Source: Bacteroidota bacterium (GTDB lineage Bacteria; Bacteroidota; Bacteroidia; Flavobacteriales; Weeksellaceae). From it: 16,737 nucleotides of DNA. The translations under genes and the position numbers were made by a program. The notes under the pieces were generated by a model that was not told where the DNA came from, did not search any database, and was given only the letters and a program-made list of their open reading frames with translations. The DNA is taken from the NCBI GenBank assembly GCA_018266965.1, contig JAFDZJ010000300.1, forward strand, positions 1 to 16,737, in the 5' to 3' direction. Positions 7,304 through 14,865 of this stretch are shown piece after piece (positions within the stretch are counted from its first letter, which is position 1; the number at the start of each line of letters is the position of its first letter).

Positions 7304-8155
7304 ATGAAAATTATTGTTACAGGTGGTAACGGACAATTGGGGAATTGTATTAGGAAAATCTCCAAAACCTATCCAAATATAGAGTTCTTTTTTTATAGCT
7401 CTTCGGAATTGGATATTACCAACAAATTGAATGTAGAAGAAGTATTTCGACAAATACAACCCAAATATTGCATAAATGCTGCAGCTTACACTGCGGTAGA
7501 TCAAGCTGAAAAAGAACCAGAAAAAGCTATGGCTATCAACGAAATTGGAGTTGGCAATTTAGCTTCGGTATGCAAACATTTTGGCACAGTACTCATACAT
7601 ATCTCTACAGATTATGTTTTTGATGGAAACACAAATATCCCTTATGATGAAAATGCCGTTACTGCTCCAATTGGAGTCTATGGGAAATCTAAATTACTGG
7701 GAGAACAACTAGCAACAAAAGAAAATCCAGAAACTATCATTATAAGGACATCTTGGCTATATTCGGAGTTTAATAAAAATTTTGTTAATACAATGCTAAA
7801 TTTATTTCAACAAAAAGAAGAACTAAATATAGTAAATGACCAATTTGGACAACCTACCAATGCCAATAATCTTGCTGAAGCAATTATGACTATCATAATG
7901 TCTAATAACAAAAAATATGGAGTATTTCATTTTTCAAACTTTCCCGAAACTACTTGGTACCAGTTTGCTGAAAAAATAAAAGAAATAACAAATAGTAAAA
8001 TAATTTTAAACCCTATAACAACAGACCAATATCCAACCCCAGCAAAAAGACCTTTTAGAAGTACCTTTAACCTAGAAAAAATCCAAAATGTATATGGGGT
8101 AGTACCAGAAAATTGGACAGAATCTCTTGAAAAATGTTTAAAACATATCCAATAA
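7304..8155 (+). CDS. rfbD: dTDP-4-dehydrorhamnose reductase
   Basis: RfbD carries out the last step of dTDP-L-rhamnose synthesis, reducing dTDP-4-dehydro-L-rhamnose with NAD(P)H in the cytoplasm. The 283-residue length is normal. It is an extended short-chain dehydrogenase: the Rossmann motif GGNGQLG (7-13) starts the chain, NAAAYTAVDQAE (59-70) and STDYVFDG (101-108) form the active-site region, and YGKSK (126-130) carries the catalytic Tyr126 and Lys130. RTSWLY (148-153) is also typical. The partner genes rfbA, rfbB and rfbC are not in this window, so this copy is detached from the usual cluster. It follows the thioesterase by 2 bases and precedes the exported protein gene by 12. Confidence 0.93.
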   Translation: MKIIVTGGNGQLGNCIRKISKTYPNIEFFFYSSSELDITNKLNVEEVFRQIQPKYCINAAAYTAVDQAEKEPEKAMAINEIGVGNLASVCKHFGTVLIHISTDYVFDGNTNIPYDENAVTAPIGVYGKSKLLGEQLATKENPETIIIRTSWLYSEFNKNFVNTMLNLFQQKEELNIVNDQFGQPTNANNLAEAIMTIIMSNNKKYGVFHFSNFPETTWYQFAEKIKEITNSKIILNPITTDQYPTPAKRPFRSTFNLEKIQNVYGVVPENWTESLEKCLKHIQ

Positions 8156-8167
8156 AACAAAATAAAA

Positions 8168-8839
8168 ATGGGTAATAAAATAATTTTTGCATTAACATTT
8201 GTCTTTTCAATACTTACAATAAAAGCACAAGAAGTATATCTTCGAAAAATTTACAATATAGAAAAAGAACAAAAAGACAAGTTTCTCTATTCTTTGGAAA
8301 AAGTAGGTGAAAATTCTAAAATTTTGGGCGAATTGGAGGTTATAGGAAATCCAACAGACACACAGGAACTCTTTAAAAAAATCTATAATAAAGCAAAAGA
8401 AATTGGTGCGAACACTTACAGCATAAAAAGATTTGAAAATGTTGATGGAGGATACCAAGAAGTGGATTTGTCGCACTTCAAACTCAATCTTTATAATACA
8501 CCTACTGAAGAAATTTCGCAAAATAATGGCATGATATACATTGTTTCGGATAGTAAAAGCCATCAAATCCGAATAAATAATGATAATGTAACCTTACAGG
8601 AAAACACCTATTTCGGGAAAAAATTACTTCCTTCCGAATCGATAACAATTTCAACAAAAAAACTTCTAGGTTCCACTATTCGATATACCAACAGCAATCA
8701 GGAAAATGTATATTTCCAAATTTCAGGATTTAGTATTAAAGCAAATGGCGTAATAAATTTGAAATCAGGAGATGTTACAAAACTAGATACTTCTTATGGA
8801 CAGTTTCTTGTTTCTATATTTCAACCAATACAATTGTAA
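8168..8839 (+). CDS. Exported protein of unknown function
   Basis: I do not recognise this 223-residue protein with confidence. It starts with a clear signal peptide (MGNKIIFALTFVFSILTIKA, then QEVYLRK) and has no lipobox, so it is probably periplasmic or surface-exposed. Residues about 50-85 read LGELEVIG...LFKKIYNKAKEIGANTYSIK. That beta-helix-beta pattern, with a 'KAKEIGAN' helix end, recalls small envelope-stress domains such as RcsF or DUF4156, but this is only a resemblance. The C-terminal half (120-223) is rich in beta strands and polar residues and could be a sandwich domain. It closes the thioesterase-rfbD unit and is followed by a strong terminator. Confidence 0.8.
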   Translation: MGNKIIFALTFVFSILTIKAQEVYLRKIYNIEKEQKDKFLYSLEKVGENSKILGELEVIGNPTDTQELFKKIYNKAKEIGANTYSIKRFENVDGGYQEVDLSHFKLNLYNTPTEEISQNNGMIYIVSDSKSHQIRINNDNVTLQENTYFGKKLLPSESITISTKKLLGSTIRYTNSNQENVYFQISGFSIKANGVINLKSGDVTKLDTSYGQFLVSIFQPIQL

Positions 8840-8873
8840 TTTTTTTGAAGCGGTAGTATTGCTTGGTATTACA

Positions 8874-8910
8874 AAAAAAGTTTTGTGAAAACTAATCACA
8901 AAACTTTTTT
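8874..8910. terminator. Bidirectional terminator between the exported-protein gene and sod
   Basis: A perfect 15-bp stem (8874-8888 with 8896-8910, loop AAACTAA) has A-rich left and T-rich right flanks, so it ends in a U-run when transcribed from either strand. It lies between two convergent genes, 34 bases after the stop of one and 72 bases from the stop of the other. Confidence 0.9.
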
Positions 8911-8982
8911 ATAAAGACTTTTTCTTTTTAAATATGAAATCAAAAGTCCAATCTATTTTTTTAATAAATAAATTTAAAAATA

Positions 8983-9579
8983 TTATTTATTGTAAAGTTC
9001 TTCCACTTTATCCCAATTGATGATGCTAAAAAATGCAGCAACATAATCTGGTCTTCTGTTTTGGTAATTCAAATAATAAGCGTGTTCCCAAACATCTAAT
9101 CCTAGGATTGGCGTACCTTGGCAATCAGCTACAGGCATCAATGGATTGTCTTGGTTAGGAGTAGAGCATACGCAAACACTACCATCTTCTTTTTTGCAAA
9201 GCCAAGCCCAACCAGAACCAAATCTAGTTTTGGCAGCATTAGCAAACTCGGTTTGAAATTTTTCTAATCCACCATAATTTTCTATTGCTTTGGCAACATT
9301 TCCAACAGGGGAATTGCTTCCACCTGGAGTCAAGATTTCCCAAAACAAAGAATGGTTGAAATGTCCTCCTCCATTATTTCTTACCGCTGGTTTGTCTGTA
9401 CCTTTTTTGCATATTTCTTCTATTGTCAATCCTTCCAAATCAGTACCTGCAATAGCAGCATTAAGATTGTCTATATACGCTTGATGATGTTTGGTATGGT
9501 GTATTTCCATAGTTCTTGCATCTATTTTGTTTTCCAACGCATTGTATGCGTAACCCAATTTTGGTAATTCGAATGGCAT
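8983..9579 (-). CDS. sodA: Superoxide dismutase, Fe/Mn family, Mn-type residues
   Basis: The enzyme converts superoxide to hydrogen peroxide and oxygen in the cytoplasm. At 198 residues it has the usual size, with no signal peptide. All four metal ligands are present: His27 (in TMEIHHTKHH), His76 (in NHSLFW), Asp162 and His166 (in DVWEHAYY). Gly72 (GGGHFNH) and Gln143 (STPNQDNPL) take the positions that distinguish Mn from Fe enzymes in the Escherichia coli pair, so manganese use is the best guess, with cambialistic use possible. Five cysteines, two of them in VCVC (136-138), are more than usual. The gene stands alone, convergent with the upstream unit and divergent from hemC. Confidence 0.95.
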   Translation of the reverse strand: MPFELPKLGYAYNALENKIDARTMEIHHTKHHQAYIDNLNAAIAGTDLEGLTIEEICKKGTDKPAVRNNGGGHFNHSLFWEILTPGGSNSPVGNVAKAIENYGGLEKFQTEFANAAKTRFGSGWAWLCKKEDGSVCVCSTPNQDNPLMPVADCQGTPILGLDVWEHAYYLNYQNRRPDYVAAFFSIINWDKVEELYNK

Positions 9580-9603
9580 AATATTATGTTTTAATTATTA
9601 GTC

Positions 9604-9638
9604 CAAAGGTAATGATATTTATCAACTTTCAGAAACAA
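9604..9638 (-). promoter_or_regulatory. Promoter of the superoxide dismutase gene
   Basis: On the minus strand TACCTTTG (9611-9604) matches TAnnTTTG, and a TTG (9638-9636) lies 24 bases upstream of it, one more than the usual 17-23. The leader would be about 20 bases. No operator or hairpin is evident in the shared sod-hemC gap. Confidence 0.55.
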
Positions 9639-9706
9639 AAAATATAACCTATTTTTAATCATTAAAATAGACAAAAACAAAAATTACGAATATCAAAAAA
9701 AGTCAT

Positions 9707-9714
9707 TATCTTTA
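9707..9714 (+). promoter_or_regulatory. Possible -7 box for the hem operon
   Basis: TATCTTTA differs from TAnnTTTG in the last base and would place the transcript start roughly 15 bases before the hemC ATG. No TTG is seen at the expected -33 distance. The alternative TAAAATTTG at 9721-9729 has one extra spacer base and lies too close to the start codon. The assignment is tentative. Confidence 0.3.
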
Positions 9715-9734
9715 AGCGATTAAAATTTGGACTT

Positions 9735-10643
9735 ATGCAAATAAAAATAGGCACTAGAAACTCTCCATTGGCACTTTGGCAGGCTAGAGAAGTTGCCAGG
9801 ATATTACAAAACAAAAACTACCTTACCGATATTACCCCTATAGTTTCTTCTGGCGACAAAAATCTCAATCAACCACTCTATGCAATGGGTATTACAGGGG
9901 TTTTCACAAGGGATTTGGATATTGCTTTGCTAGAAAAAGAAGTACATATAGCTGTCCATTCTTTGAAAGATGTACCCACAGAAATTCCGGAAAATCTAGA
10001 ACTAATTGCTTATCTGAAAAGAGATTTCCCACAAGATGTATTGGTAAGAAGTACAAAATCTATCGACAAACCATTGCACGAATTGAAAATTGCCACCAGT
10101 AGTTTGAGAAGAAGAGCCTTTTGGTCCAGAGAATTTCCAAATACAGAATTTGTTGATATCCGTGGTAATGTAAATACTCGTTTACAAAAGATTGAAGATG
10201 GATTGGCAGATGCAACACTATTTTCTTTGGCAGGAATAAAAAGACTAGACTTGAAAATAAAATATGAAGAATTGCCATTTATGATTTCTGCTCCATCACA
10301 AGGTGTAGTAGTAGTTGCAGGAAATTCATCGAATGTAGAAATCAATGAGATTCTTAAAAAAATAAATGATCCCGACACACAAAAATGTGTAGAAATAGAA
10401 AGAAATTTTCTGAAAACTTTGGAAGGTGGTTGTACAGCTCCTATTGGTGGATTAGCAACTATTAACAATGAAAAAATACATTTCATCGGGAGGCTCTGCT
10501 CTTTGGACGGTACCGAGTGTATTGAGATAAACGAAACAATGGAGATGTCCGAAAAAAATATCGGCGAAAAACTTGCCCATCAGGTTTTGGACAAAGGAGG
10601 CAAAGAACTCATGAAAAAAATAAAATCACAAATAGAACAGTAA
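9735..10643 (+). CDS. hemC: Hydroxymethylbilane synthase (porphobilinogen deaminase)
   Basis: HemC joins four porphobilinogens into hydroxymethylbilane on a covalently bound dipyrromethane cofactor, in the cytoplasm. The 302-residue chain is full length. Landmarks in order are GTRNSPLALWQ (6-16), AVHSLKDVP (73-81) with catalytic Asp79, TSSLRRRAFW (121-130) and DIRGNVNTRL (141-150) with substrate-binding arginines, and EGGCTAPIG (230-238) with the cofactor cysteine Cys233. The usual 'APGQG' segment reads APSQGVVVVAG. It is the first gene of a hemC-hemD-hemE unit, with hemD 2 bases downstream. The glutamyl-tRNA reductase and hemB genes are not in the window. Confidence 0.96.
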   Translation: MQIKIGTRNSPLALWQAREVARILQNKNYLTDITPIVSSGDKNLNQPLYAMGITGVFTRDLDIALLEKEVHIAVHSLKDVPTEIPENLELIAYLKRDFPQDVLVRSTKSIDKPLHELKIATSSLRRRAFWSREFPNTEFVDIRGNVNTRLQKIEDGLADATLFSLAGIKRLDLKIKYEELPFMISAPSQGVVVVAGNSSNVEINEILKKINDPDTQKCVEIERNFLKTLEGGCTAPIGGLATINNEKIHFIGRLCSLDGTECIEINETMEMSEKNIGEKLAHQVLDKGGKELMKKIKSQIEQ

Positions 10644-10645
10644 AG

Positions 10646-11335
10646 ATGAAAATTCTTTTCACAAAAAAAAGTATTGAACAAGAGGTAAAACACAAACTTA
10701 CACCAACTGTACAATTAGATTTTGTTGATGTTTTAAGAATAAATCATTTGAAAATAGCACCGTTTCCGCTTGATAATTACTCGCTAATCTTTACAAGTGT
10801 GAATGGGGTACAATCATTTTTTGAAAATGGATTTTCTCCAAATGAAGATTTTTCCAAACCATCAAAATACAATAAGGTATATGCTGTTGGTAAAAAAACA
10901 AAAAAAGAAATTAAAAAATATGGATATGGCGTGTATAAAGTAACTCGACACGCTAGTGAGTTATTGGATTTTGTGATAGAAAATTCTGGTAAAGAAAAAT
11001 TTATACATTTTTGCGGAAATCTTGCGTTGGATATTCTGGACAGAAAATTACCCTTGCAGAATATTCAATACAAAAAAGTGATTGTCTATGAAACCGAACT
11101 TTTATATCCAAAAATTGACGAAAATCATGATGCAATTTGTTTTTTTAGCCCGAGTGGAGTTCGTAGCTTTGCAAAATTAAATTCTTTCGACAATAAAATT
11201 CTTTTCTCCATAGGAGAAACTACAGAAAACGAATTGAAAGCTAGGACCAATAGTAAGATAATAACCAGTAAAGAAAGTAATTTAGACGATTTGTTGAAAT
11301 TGATAAATTTATATATTTCTGCGCAAGAAATATAG
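10646..11335 (+). CDS. hemD: Uroporphyrinogen-III synthase
   Basis: HemD closes hydroxymethylbilane to uroporphyrinogen III with inversion of ring D. The family is very divergent in sequence, and context helps here: the gene sits 2 bases after hemC and 8 bases before hemE. The 229-residue chain fits the two-lobed fold. LIFTSVNGVQSFF (about 48-60) and AICFFSPSGVRSFAKL are the paired strand-helix elements of the two lobes. YAVGKKTKKEIKKYG and LFSIGETTENELK are the matching 'GxxT' segments that contact substrate. No signal peptide or membrane segment is present, so it is cytoplasmic. Confidence 0.92.
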   Translation: MKILFTKKSIEQEVKHKLTPTVQLDFVDVLRINHLKIAPFPLDNYSLIFTSVNGVQSFFENGFSPNEDFSKPSKYNKVYAVGKKTKKEIKKYGYGVYKVTRHASELLDFVIENSGKEKFIHFCGNLALDILDRKLPLQNIQYKKVIVYETELLYPKIDENHDAICFFSPSGVRSFAKLNSFDNKILFSIGETTENELKARTNSKIITSKESNLDDLLKLINLYISAQEI

Positions 11336-11343
11336 TTAGATTA

Positions 11344-12384
11344 ATGAATATTATGATTAAAAACGACTTATACCTAAAAGCATTAAAAGGTGAAACCGTA
11401 GAGAGACCGCCAGTTTGGATGATGCGACAAGCCGGAAGATACCTGCCAGAATTTATAAAATTAAGAGATCAATACGATTTTTTCACACGATGCCAAACTC
11501 CAGAATTAGCTGCAGAAATTACCGTACAACCCATCAGAAGATTTCCTTTGGATGCTGCTATCTTGTTTTCGGACATATTAGTTGTACCCCAAGCAATGGG
11601 AATAGACTTCAAAATGAAAGAAAGTGTGGGTCCTTGGTTGGATAATCCTATCCGTACTATGGAACAAGTAAAAGCAATAGAAACTCCAGATGTGAATGAC
11701 ACATTGGGTTATGTTTTTGATGCGATAGAGCTAACTTTACAAAAATTGGACAATGAAATCCCATTGATAGGTTTTGCTGGTTCTCCTTGGACTTTGCTTT
11801 GCTATTGTGTTGAAGGTAAAGGTTCCAAATCGTTTGATATTGCCAAATCATTTTGTTTTCAACAACCAGAGGCAGCTCATCTGCTTTTGCAAAAAATCAC
11901 AGATACTACTATTGCATACCTGAACAGAAAAATAGAAAAAGGAGTTTCGGCTGTACAAATTTTCGACTCTTGGGGAGGAATGCTTTCGCCAGAGGATTAT
12001 CAAGAATTTTCGTGGAGATATATACAGCAGATTGTCGATGCTTTGGCTGCTTTTGCTCCGGTGGTAGTTTTCGGGAAAGGTTGTTGGTTTGCATTAGAAG
12101 AAATGTCCAAAGCAAAGATTTCCGCACTTGGAGTAGATTGGACAATAACACCTGAATTGGCAAGAAAATTAACACAAAACAAAGTTACCCTGCAAGGGAA
12201 TTTTGATCCTGCAAGATTGCACTCCGATCCAGCAACCATAAAAAAAATGGTTACAGAAATGATTAACCGTTTTGGAAAAGATAGATATATTGCCAATCTT
12301 GGTCATGGTATCCTACCCAATATACCAATAGAAAATGCTGCAGCTTTCATACAAGCTGTTGTTGATTGGAAACCAACTCACTAA
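11344..12384 (+). CDS. hemE: Uroporphyrinogen decarboxylase
   Basis: HemE removes four acetate carboxyls from uroporphyrinogen III to give coproporphyrinogen III, without a cofactor. Signature PPVWMMRQAGRYLPEF (22-37) holds the substrate-binding Arg28 and Arg32. Asp77 in FSDILVVPQAMGI is the key catalytic aspartate, Tyr154 lies in GSPWTLLCYCVEG, and His321 in NLGHGILP completes the site. Two starts are possible, 11344 (346 residues) and the ATG at 11353 (MIKNDLYLKALKG, 343 residues); the shorter form looks more like the usual family N-terminus. It is the last gene of the hem unit here, closed by a bidirectional terminator. Confidence 0.96.
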   Translation: MNIMIKNDLYLKALKGETVERPPVWMMRQAGRYLPEFIKLRDQYDFFTRCQTPELAAEITVQPIRRFPLDAAILFSDILVVPQAMGIDFKMKESVGPWLDNPIRTMEQVKAIETPDVNDTLGYVFDAIELTLQKLDNEIPLIGFAGSPWTLLCYCVEGKGSKSFDIAKSFCFQQPEAAHLLLQKITDTTIAYLNRKIEKGVSAVQIFDSWGGMLSPEDYQEFSWRYIQQIVDALAAFAPVVVFGKGCWFALEEMSKAKISALGVDWTITPELARKLTQNKVTLQGNFDPARLHSDPATIKKMVTEMINRFGKDRYIANLGHGILPNIPIENAAAFIQAVVDWKPTH

Positions 12385-12390
12385 AAATAA

Positions 12391-12423
12391 AAATTGACTT
12401 TTCTGAATAAGAAAAGTCAATTT
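12391..12423. terminator. Bidirectional terminator between hemE and msrA
   Basis: A perfect 14-bp stem (12391-12404 with 12410-12423) has a 5-base loop, GAATA. The plus strand continues GTTTTCT, and the minus strand continues into a T-rich run (complement of the A-rich stretch before 12391). It therefore serves both convergent units and starts 7 bases after the hemE stop. Confidence 0.88.
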
Positions 12424-12434
12424 GTTTTCTAACC

Positions 12435-13061
12435 CTATTCCTTTACCAAGCCCAAAGGTTGAAAATGGGCTAAAAATTTTTTTATTTTGGGACCAACAAC
12501 TGCCGAACAGTAGGGTTGATTGGGATTGTCGAGGTAATACCCTTGATGATATGTTTCCGCTGGCCAAAAATGAGCTTTTGGTACAACTTGTGTTACAATT
12601 GCTTTTTCATAAGTCTTGGAAGCATTAATTTCTGAAATTTTTTTCTTGATTAATTCTTTTTCCATTTCATCATTATAAAAAACAATAGAACGATATTGTG
12701 TCCCAATATCATTTCCTTGTCTATCCAACTGGGTGGGATCGTGTAAAAAAAAGAAAACATCTAAAAGCTGATCAAACGAAATTACAGACGGATTGTAAGT
12801 AAGTTGTACTACTTCTGCGTGTCCTGTATCTCCTGTGCATACTTCTTTGTAATTCGGATTTTTGGTATGTCCACCTGCATATCCGGAAATAGCACTCTCT
12901 ACACCTTTCAATCTATTGAAACAGCTTTCTATACACCAAAAACATCCTCCACCGAAAGTTATAGTTTTATAATTATCCATTTTTATTTTTGTTGATGATT
13001 CCTTTTCTTGACCTTGACAAGAAAATATAATAAATAGTACTATTAGATTAATGAATTTCAA
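12435..13061 (-). CDS. msrA: Peptide methionine (S)-S-oxide reductase, probable lipoprotein, TTG start
   Basis: MsrA repairs methionine S-sulfoxides in proteins. The catalytic motif GGGCFWCIE gives Cys40. GYAGGHTKNPNY, GHAEVVQLTY and HFWPAETYHQGYY are family hallmarks, and Cys185 (QPYCSAVVGPK) is the likely recycling cysteine. The first ATG in frame is at 12980 and would give a 181-residue cytoplasmic enzyme. Upstream of it, in frame, lies a well-formed lipoprotein signal (KFINLIVLFIIFSC, Cys15), reachable only from the TTG at 13061 because a stop codon lies just before. Chance is unlikely to produce such a peptide, so I prefer the TTG start and an envelope location. Its start is 12 bases after the apt stop, and it is the last gene of the unit. 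Confidence 0.9.
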   Translation of the reverse strand: MKFINLIVLFIIFSCQGQEKESSTKIKMDNYKTITFGGGCFWCIESCFNRLKGVESAISGYAGGHTKNPNYKEVCTGDTGHAEVVQLTYNPSVISFDQLLDVFFFLHDPTQLDRQGNDIGTQYRSIVFYNDEMEKELIKKKISEINASKTYEKAIVTQVVPKAHFWPAETYHQGYYLDNPNQPYCSAVVGPKIKKFLAHFQPLGLVKE

Positions 13062-13073
13062 TTTTATTGCTCA

Positions 13074-13610
13074 TTAATATGATAAAATTTCATAAATATC
13101 TGCTTGGAAATGTTTCAATTTCTCTTTACCCTTTAACTCATTTAGACCAATAAGAAAAGAAAATTGAGAAACAATAGCCCCTTGTTGTTGGACTAATTTT
13201 GCTGCAGCTTCGGTGGTTCCTCCTGTTGCTAACAAATCGTCATGGATCAACACTCTTTGATTTTCTTTTATCTGGTCTGTTTTCATTTCAATTTCGGAAG
13301 TGCCATATTCCAAATTATATTTTTGTGAAATAAAAGGTGGCGGCAGTTTGCCTTTTTTCCTGATGAGTACAAAAGGAACTTCCAAAGCCACTGCAATTGC
13401 AATCCCGAAAAGATAGCCTCTACTTTCGATGCCGCAGACAACATCTATTTTCCCTTTGGAAAAATTCACAAAATCTGCAATTACAGCTTCATATAATTTT
13501 GGATTTAAAAAAATGGGTGTGATATCTTTGAATTGAATTCCGGGAATTGGAAAATCCGGGATATTATCAATTGTATTATTGAGTTCGGCAATCAGTGATT
13601 CATTATTCAT
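13074..13610 (-). CDS. apt: Adenine phosphoribosyltransferase
   Basis: Apt salvages adenine by joining it to PRPP to make AMP, in the cytoplasm. The 178-residue chain starts with the family N-terminus (IPDFPIPGIQFKDITPIF, 17-34). It carries GIESRGYLFG (60-69), the RKKGKLPP adenine-side segment (84-91) and the PRPP-binding loop VLIHDDLLATGGT (120-132). Length and motif order are standard. It lies 19 bases after the lipoprotein gene and 12 before msrA, in one transcription unit; no functional link between purine salvage and either neighbour is evident. Confidence 0.96.
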   Translation of the reverse strand: MNNESLIAELNNTIDNIPDFPIPGIQFKDITPIFLNPKLYEAVIADFVNFSKGKIDVVCGIESRGYLFGIAIAVALEVPFVLIRKKGKLPPPFISQKYNLEYGTSEIEMKTDQIKENQRVLIHDDLLATGGTTEAAAKLVQQQGAIVSQFSFLIGLNELKGKEKLKHFQADIYEILSY

Positions 13611-13629
13611 CTATATCAACAATTTAGGA

Positions 13630-14757
13630 TTATTGGATTTGGTAAGACGAAATTTTCCATTCGCCATTGGTATTTTTTAATCCAAAATTAACTTTTAAGG
13701 AAGTAGATTTTCCGGATTTGTCCACCACATCATAGGTTGCAACTACGGTAGAAGTGGTAGGAGTGGTATTGGTAGTGGAAATGTTTTTTACAGATAATGA
13801 TTTTACAGCACCAAAACCCGATGTAGGATTAGAGAACGATTCATAGGAACCCCAGTTTGGATTTTGAGAATTTTCATAAGCCGCTTTTAGGTTTTGGGTA
13901 TTGAGATTGTTCAAAAATTTGGATACTGTAGTTTTTGGGTCTGCAATAGTTGGGGTAGGTGTTGTAGGTTCGGTAGGAATGGTAGGATTATTGACCATAG
14001 TAGAATCCACTTGTACAGGTTTAGGTTTTTGTAAAGCATTTGGATTGATGGCAATTCCTGTTTTGGTAAGTTGGAAAGTTTTTTTGGTGGTTTTAATGCT
14101 TACTTTAACATCGATTTTATTGTCGAATATTTTGCTTTCAGGTAATGATGAGAAATTGAGTCTAAATCCTTTAAAATTATTATCGGAAACAATGTTTTTT
14201 GCTGTTAATAATTTTGTGCCACCACTAGAAACTTCCATTAAAGCTTCTAAACCCGCATCAGTAAACTCGATATTTTTATCTTCGTTATCCACCAATCTAG
14301 GAACAACTTGTATGGCTTTTATCCCAATACTATCATTTCCAACGGGTACAATATTGATGTTGAGAGATGTGGCTTCAATATCATTTTTGTCCACTTCTTT
14401 GGCGGAAACATTCCCAAAGATATTCATTTCGCCTAATGAAGGAGGACCTGTACTTGTCCAGTCCATGTTGTTTTTCCTAGCGGTTTCGTCGGCCAAAGAA
14501 AGAATTTCTTGGGTGTTTTTTCCATTGAGCAATTGGGCAAGTTGTTTCAGCTCTGTAATATCGTCTTCTCCGGGAACAGCGAATTTTTTCAAAATGTAGA
14601 GTGCCTCATTGAATTTTGTTTGCTGGAGTGTGGTAAGAGAAGAAGCCATATCGTTGATACTTGACTGAAAGGCCTGTGTACTACTGGCATCAACCTTGTC
14701 TTTTTTGCAGGAAATCATTAAAAAAGATAACAAAAAAAGAAATAATATTTTTTTCAT
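13630..14757 (-). CDS. Two-domain lipoprotein (DUF6694-like N-part, NTF2-like C-part)
   Basis: This 375-residue lipoprotein has a type II signal peptide (MKKILFLFLLSFLMISC, lipidated Cys17, then KKDK). The N-terminal region, with VDASSTQAFQSSINDMASSL and a helical stretch to about residue 85, resembles DUF6694-type lipoproteins. Residues about 90-240 look like a beta-rich domain. A Pro/Thr linker (about 243-276) connects to a C-terminal domain of about 99 residues. That domain starts TVSKFLNNLNTQNLKAAYE and ends NTNGEWKISSYQIQ, the pattern of NTF2/SnoaL or DUF4878-like folds. Function is unknown; such lipoproteins usually sit in the envelope facing the periplasm. It is the first gene of the unit and has a canonical promoter upstream. 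Confidence 0.85.
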   Translation of the reverse strand: MKKILFLFLLSFLMISCKKDKVDASSTQAFQSSINDMASSLTTLQQTKFNEALYILKKFAVPGEDDITELKQLAQLLNGKNTQEILSLADETARKNNMDWTSTGPPSLGEMNIFGNVSAKEVDKNDIEATSLNINIVPVGNDSIGIKAIQVVPRLVDNEDKNIEFTDAGLEALMEVSSGGTKLLTAKNIVSDNNFKGFRLNFSSLPESKIFDNKIDVKVSIKTTKKTFQLTKTGIAINPNALQKPKPVQVDSTMVNNPTIPTEPTTPTPTIADPKTTVSKFLNNLNTQNLKAAYENSQNPNWGSYESFSNPTSGFGAVKSLSVKNISTTNTTPTTSTVVATYDVVDKSGKSTSLKVNFGLKNTNGEWKISSYQIQ

Positions 14758-14821
14758 GAAGAGAGAAATTTAGTATTTGTATAAAATTGATTAACAGAAA
14801 CTATCCTAAAATAATGTACTA

Positions 14822-14851
14822 CAAATTTAAAAAAAATAAGAAACAGGGCAA
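14822..14851 (-). promoter_or_regulatory. Canonical flavobacterial promoter of the lipoprotein-apt-msrA unit
   Basis: On the minus strand TTG (14851-14849) and TAAATTTG (14829-14822) are separated by 19 bases, which fits the TTG-N17-23-TAnnTTTG consensus of flavobacteria. The transcript would start near 14816-14818 and leave a leader of about 60 bases. Confidence 0.75.
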
Positions 14852-14865
14852 GAGGTTGAGAAACT

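Noticed and set aside
9580..9734. Possible riboswitch or heme-responsive element between sod and hemC
   Set aside because: The gap is only 155 bases, is AT-rich, and shows no stable stem or conserved motif beyond the -7 boxes.
13901..14599. Long plus-strand open frame (232 codons) with a hydrophobic translation, antisense to the lipoprotein gene
   Set aside because: It is the mirror of a Thr/Lys/Ser-rich coding region; the minus-strand frame has a signal peptide, lipobox and domain structure, and no start-region signals support the antisense frame.
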